A stretch of 64,000 nucleotides of DNA. Source: Choristoneura fumiferana. Its lineage: Eukaryota > Arthropoda > Insecta > Lepidoptera > Tortricidae. The notes beneath the pieces are model-generated. The model made no database searches. It worked only from the letters and a program-made list of their open reading frames with translations, and was not told where the DNA came from. The first letter of the stretch is position 1. Every line of letters begins with the position of its first letter. Both the position numbers and the translations under genes were made by a program. The DNA is taken from NCBI RefSeq assembly GCF_025370935.1, contig NC_133472.1, positions 17,088,979 to 17,152,978 of the forward strand, written 5' to 3'. Shown here piece by piece: positions 63,090 through 64,000 of this stretch.

Positions 63090-63600
63090 CATACTTAGGT
63101 TAGGTTAGGTTAGAATTGCGTCAAGGCGCGAAGCGCCATAACTGCGCGGAATAGGAGCTCCGCGCGGAGCTCCGTCGACCTTGTGTCACATTGCTGAAAA
63201 TCAATAACAGTAGGTAAATACTATTTTAGGCCAATCTAAACTACAAAGCTTAAGTTAATAAGTCGGGATTTATTATTGATCGGTGTAATGATAAGTATTC
63301 GGAATTTTGAAAATTGGTATTTTAGTAACCGGAATTCGTATTATTGATATTTCGGATTATTATTGAGTCGGACTTCTTATTCTTCGGTTTATTTAAATTC
63401 GGAATTTTGAAAATCGTAATTTTAAACATTAGGTATTTTTAATTTTCGGATTTATAAAAATCGGAGTTATGAAGAATCGGAATAGTCATAGTCAATATAC
63501 CACAAAAGGAGTTTTTAAACATTCGGAATTATAAAAATCGGTATTTTGAAGTTCGTGATTCCGACTTTCGGAATTTCGTTTTTCGTATTTATGTAGTGTA
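63090..63600. repeat. Word-repeat element (TTCGGAATTTTGAAAATCG words)
   Basis: Starts with TTAGGTTAGGTTAGGTTAG and AATTGCGTCAAGGCGCGAAG, then a CGCGGAGCTCC palindrome. From 63280 the words ATTCGGAATTTTGAAAAT, TTCGGATTTATAAAAATCGG, ATTCGGAATTATAAAAATCG and CTTTCGGAATTTCG recur about every 20-40 bp with drift. Confidence 0.6.
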
Positions 63601-63985
63601 CCCGATTATATCATGGACAGGGATATTTGGAAATAATTCCGATCCGCATTAGCGATCACTTCAAATAGCGAACTTCATCATCATCATCCCAGCTTATATA
63701 CGTCCCACTGCTGGGCACAGGCCTCCTCTCAGAACAAGAGGGCTCACTTCAAATAGCGAACTTACTGTGCTAAAAATAAAGTTGTGTTAATTACTTGTGA
63801 TGCACAGATATCATTAAATAATATTGTAATACTGTTTAAAAAAATACCTCGTTGTGTTTCTTGCCGGATTCTTCTCAACAGAGGTTTTTCCGAACCGGAG
63901 GTAGATTTTTTTTGACATTCATAAGTGCTTGCTATAGCCTAAATTTAATAAAGATATTTTGACGTTGACTTTTACTTCGAAATCT
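63601..63985 (+). mobile_element. LINE 3' end, sense, with nested insert
   Basis: ATATCATGGACAGGGATATT, CTTGCCGGATTCTTCTCAAC, GAGGTTTTTCCGAACCGG and AAATTTAATAAAGATATTTT with a poly(A) signal. It mirrors the antisense copy at 28170-28480. A 69-bp RTE tail interrupts it at 63675. Confidence 0.75.
63675..63743 (-). mobile_element. 69-bp RTE tail insertion with 19-bp target duplication
   Basis: On the minus strand: GCCCTCTTGTTCTGAGAGGA, GGCCTGTGCCCAGCAGTGGG, then an (ATG)n tail. TCACTTCAAATAGCGAACT is repeated exactly at 63656-63674 and 63744-63762. An extreme 5' truncation, and the youngest event at this spot because it sits inside the LINE. Confidence 0.9.
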
Positions 63986-64000
63986 CTTTGCTGGCCATGG

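Noticed and set aside
63095..63113. TTAGG repeats, the insect telomere unit
   Set aside because: Fewer than four units, continuing into AATTGCG; the same TTAGGTTAG piece opens other dispersed elements (56420), so it is part of a transposon and not a telomere.
63280..63600. CRISPR-like regularly spaced repeats
   Set aside because: Units drift, spacing is irregular, both senses occur and the host is a eukaryote.

Overview
This window looks like nuclear DNA from a moth or butterfly (Lepidoptera). The genes have introns with GT-AG boundaries and insect-type products. The spacer DNA is an A+T-rich mosaic of lepidopteran-type transposons: Helitron-like repeats, tRNA-headed SINEs with RTE tails, (ATG)n-tailed RTE pieces, mariner, pogo, hAT and Harbinger-type MITEs, and a Penelope-like GIY-YIG relic. 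No bacterial, organellar or viral gene cluster is visible. I could run no search, so gene names rest on recognised protein motifs and repeat names on remembered family features.

Layout. 1-7515: repeats, with no secure gene. 7516-19776 (minus): a complete YTHDF-family m6A reader, five coding exons including a 25-nt microexon, 688 aa. 19777-20928: a short divergent promoter region. 20929-24789 (plus): RNASEH2B, five exons, 310 aa, with a C-terminal PCNA-binding-type motif. 24790-26666: an intergenic nest of hairpin repeats. 26667-34033 (plus): the RFC4-type clamp-loader subunit, six coding exons, 350 aa, one intron apparently GC-AG, probably with a spliced 3' UTR ending near 37030. 37430-38450: a CpG-rich promoter-like island with one short candidate first coding exon (37866-37939) of an unrecognised plus-strand gene. 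38451-64000: no further convincing exon; it could be that gene's long first intron or intergenic DNA, and it is a museum of nested transposons.

Functional links. RNase H2B and RFC4 both act at the PCNA/replication interface (ribonucleotide removal and clamp loading). YTHDF, reading from the same divergent promoter region as RNASEH2B, acts on cytoplasmic m6A mRNA. I see no sign that the three form an operon-like unit.

The most interesting structure lies outside the genes. (1) A LINE 3' UTR at 51982-52569 holds six short hairpins whose stems change by paired substitutions while the loop stays C(N)nTACA; two appear in other copies in the window. (2) A 5.5-kb element (54721-60261) has 41-bp near-perfect terminal inverted repeats and a 4-bp target duplication, and carries two opposed decayed retroelements. 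(3) At least ten loci share an architecture of A+T-rich arms built from degenerate repeats of one short word, often the element's own terminal motif and sometimes around a G+C-rich centre. (4) Two Penelope-associated hammerhead-like motifs are present. (5) YTHDF carries a long mixed-charge Arg-Asp/Glu/His tail.
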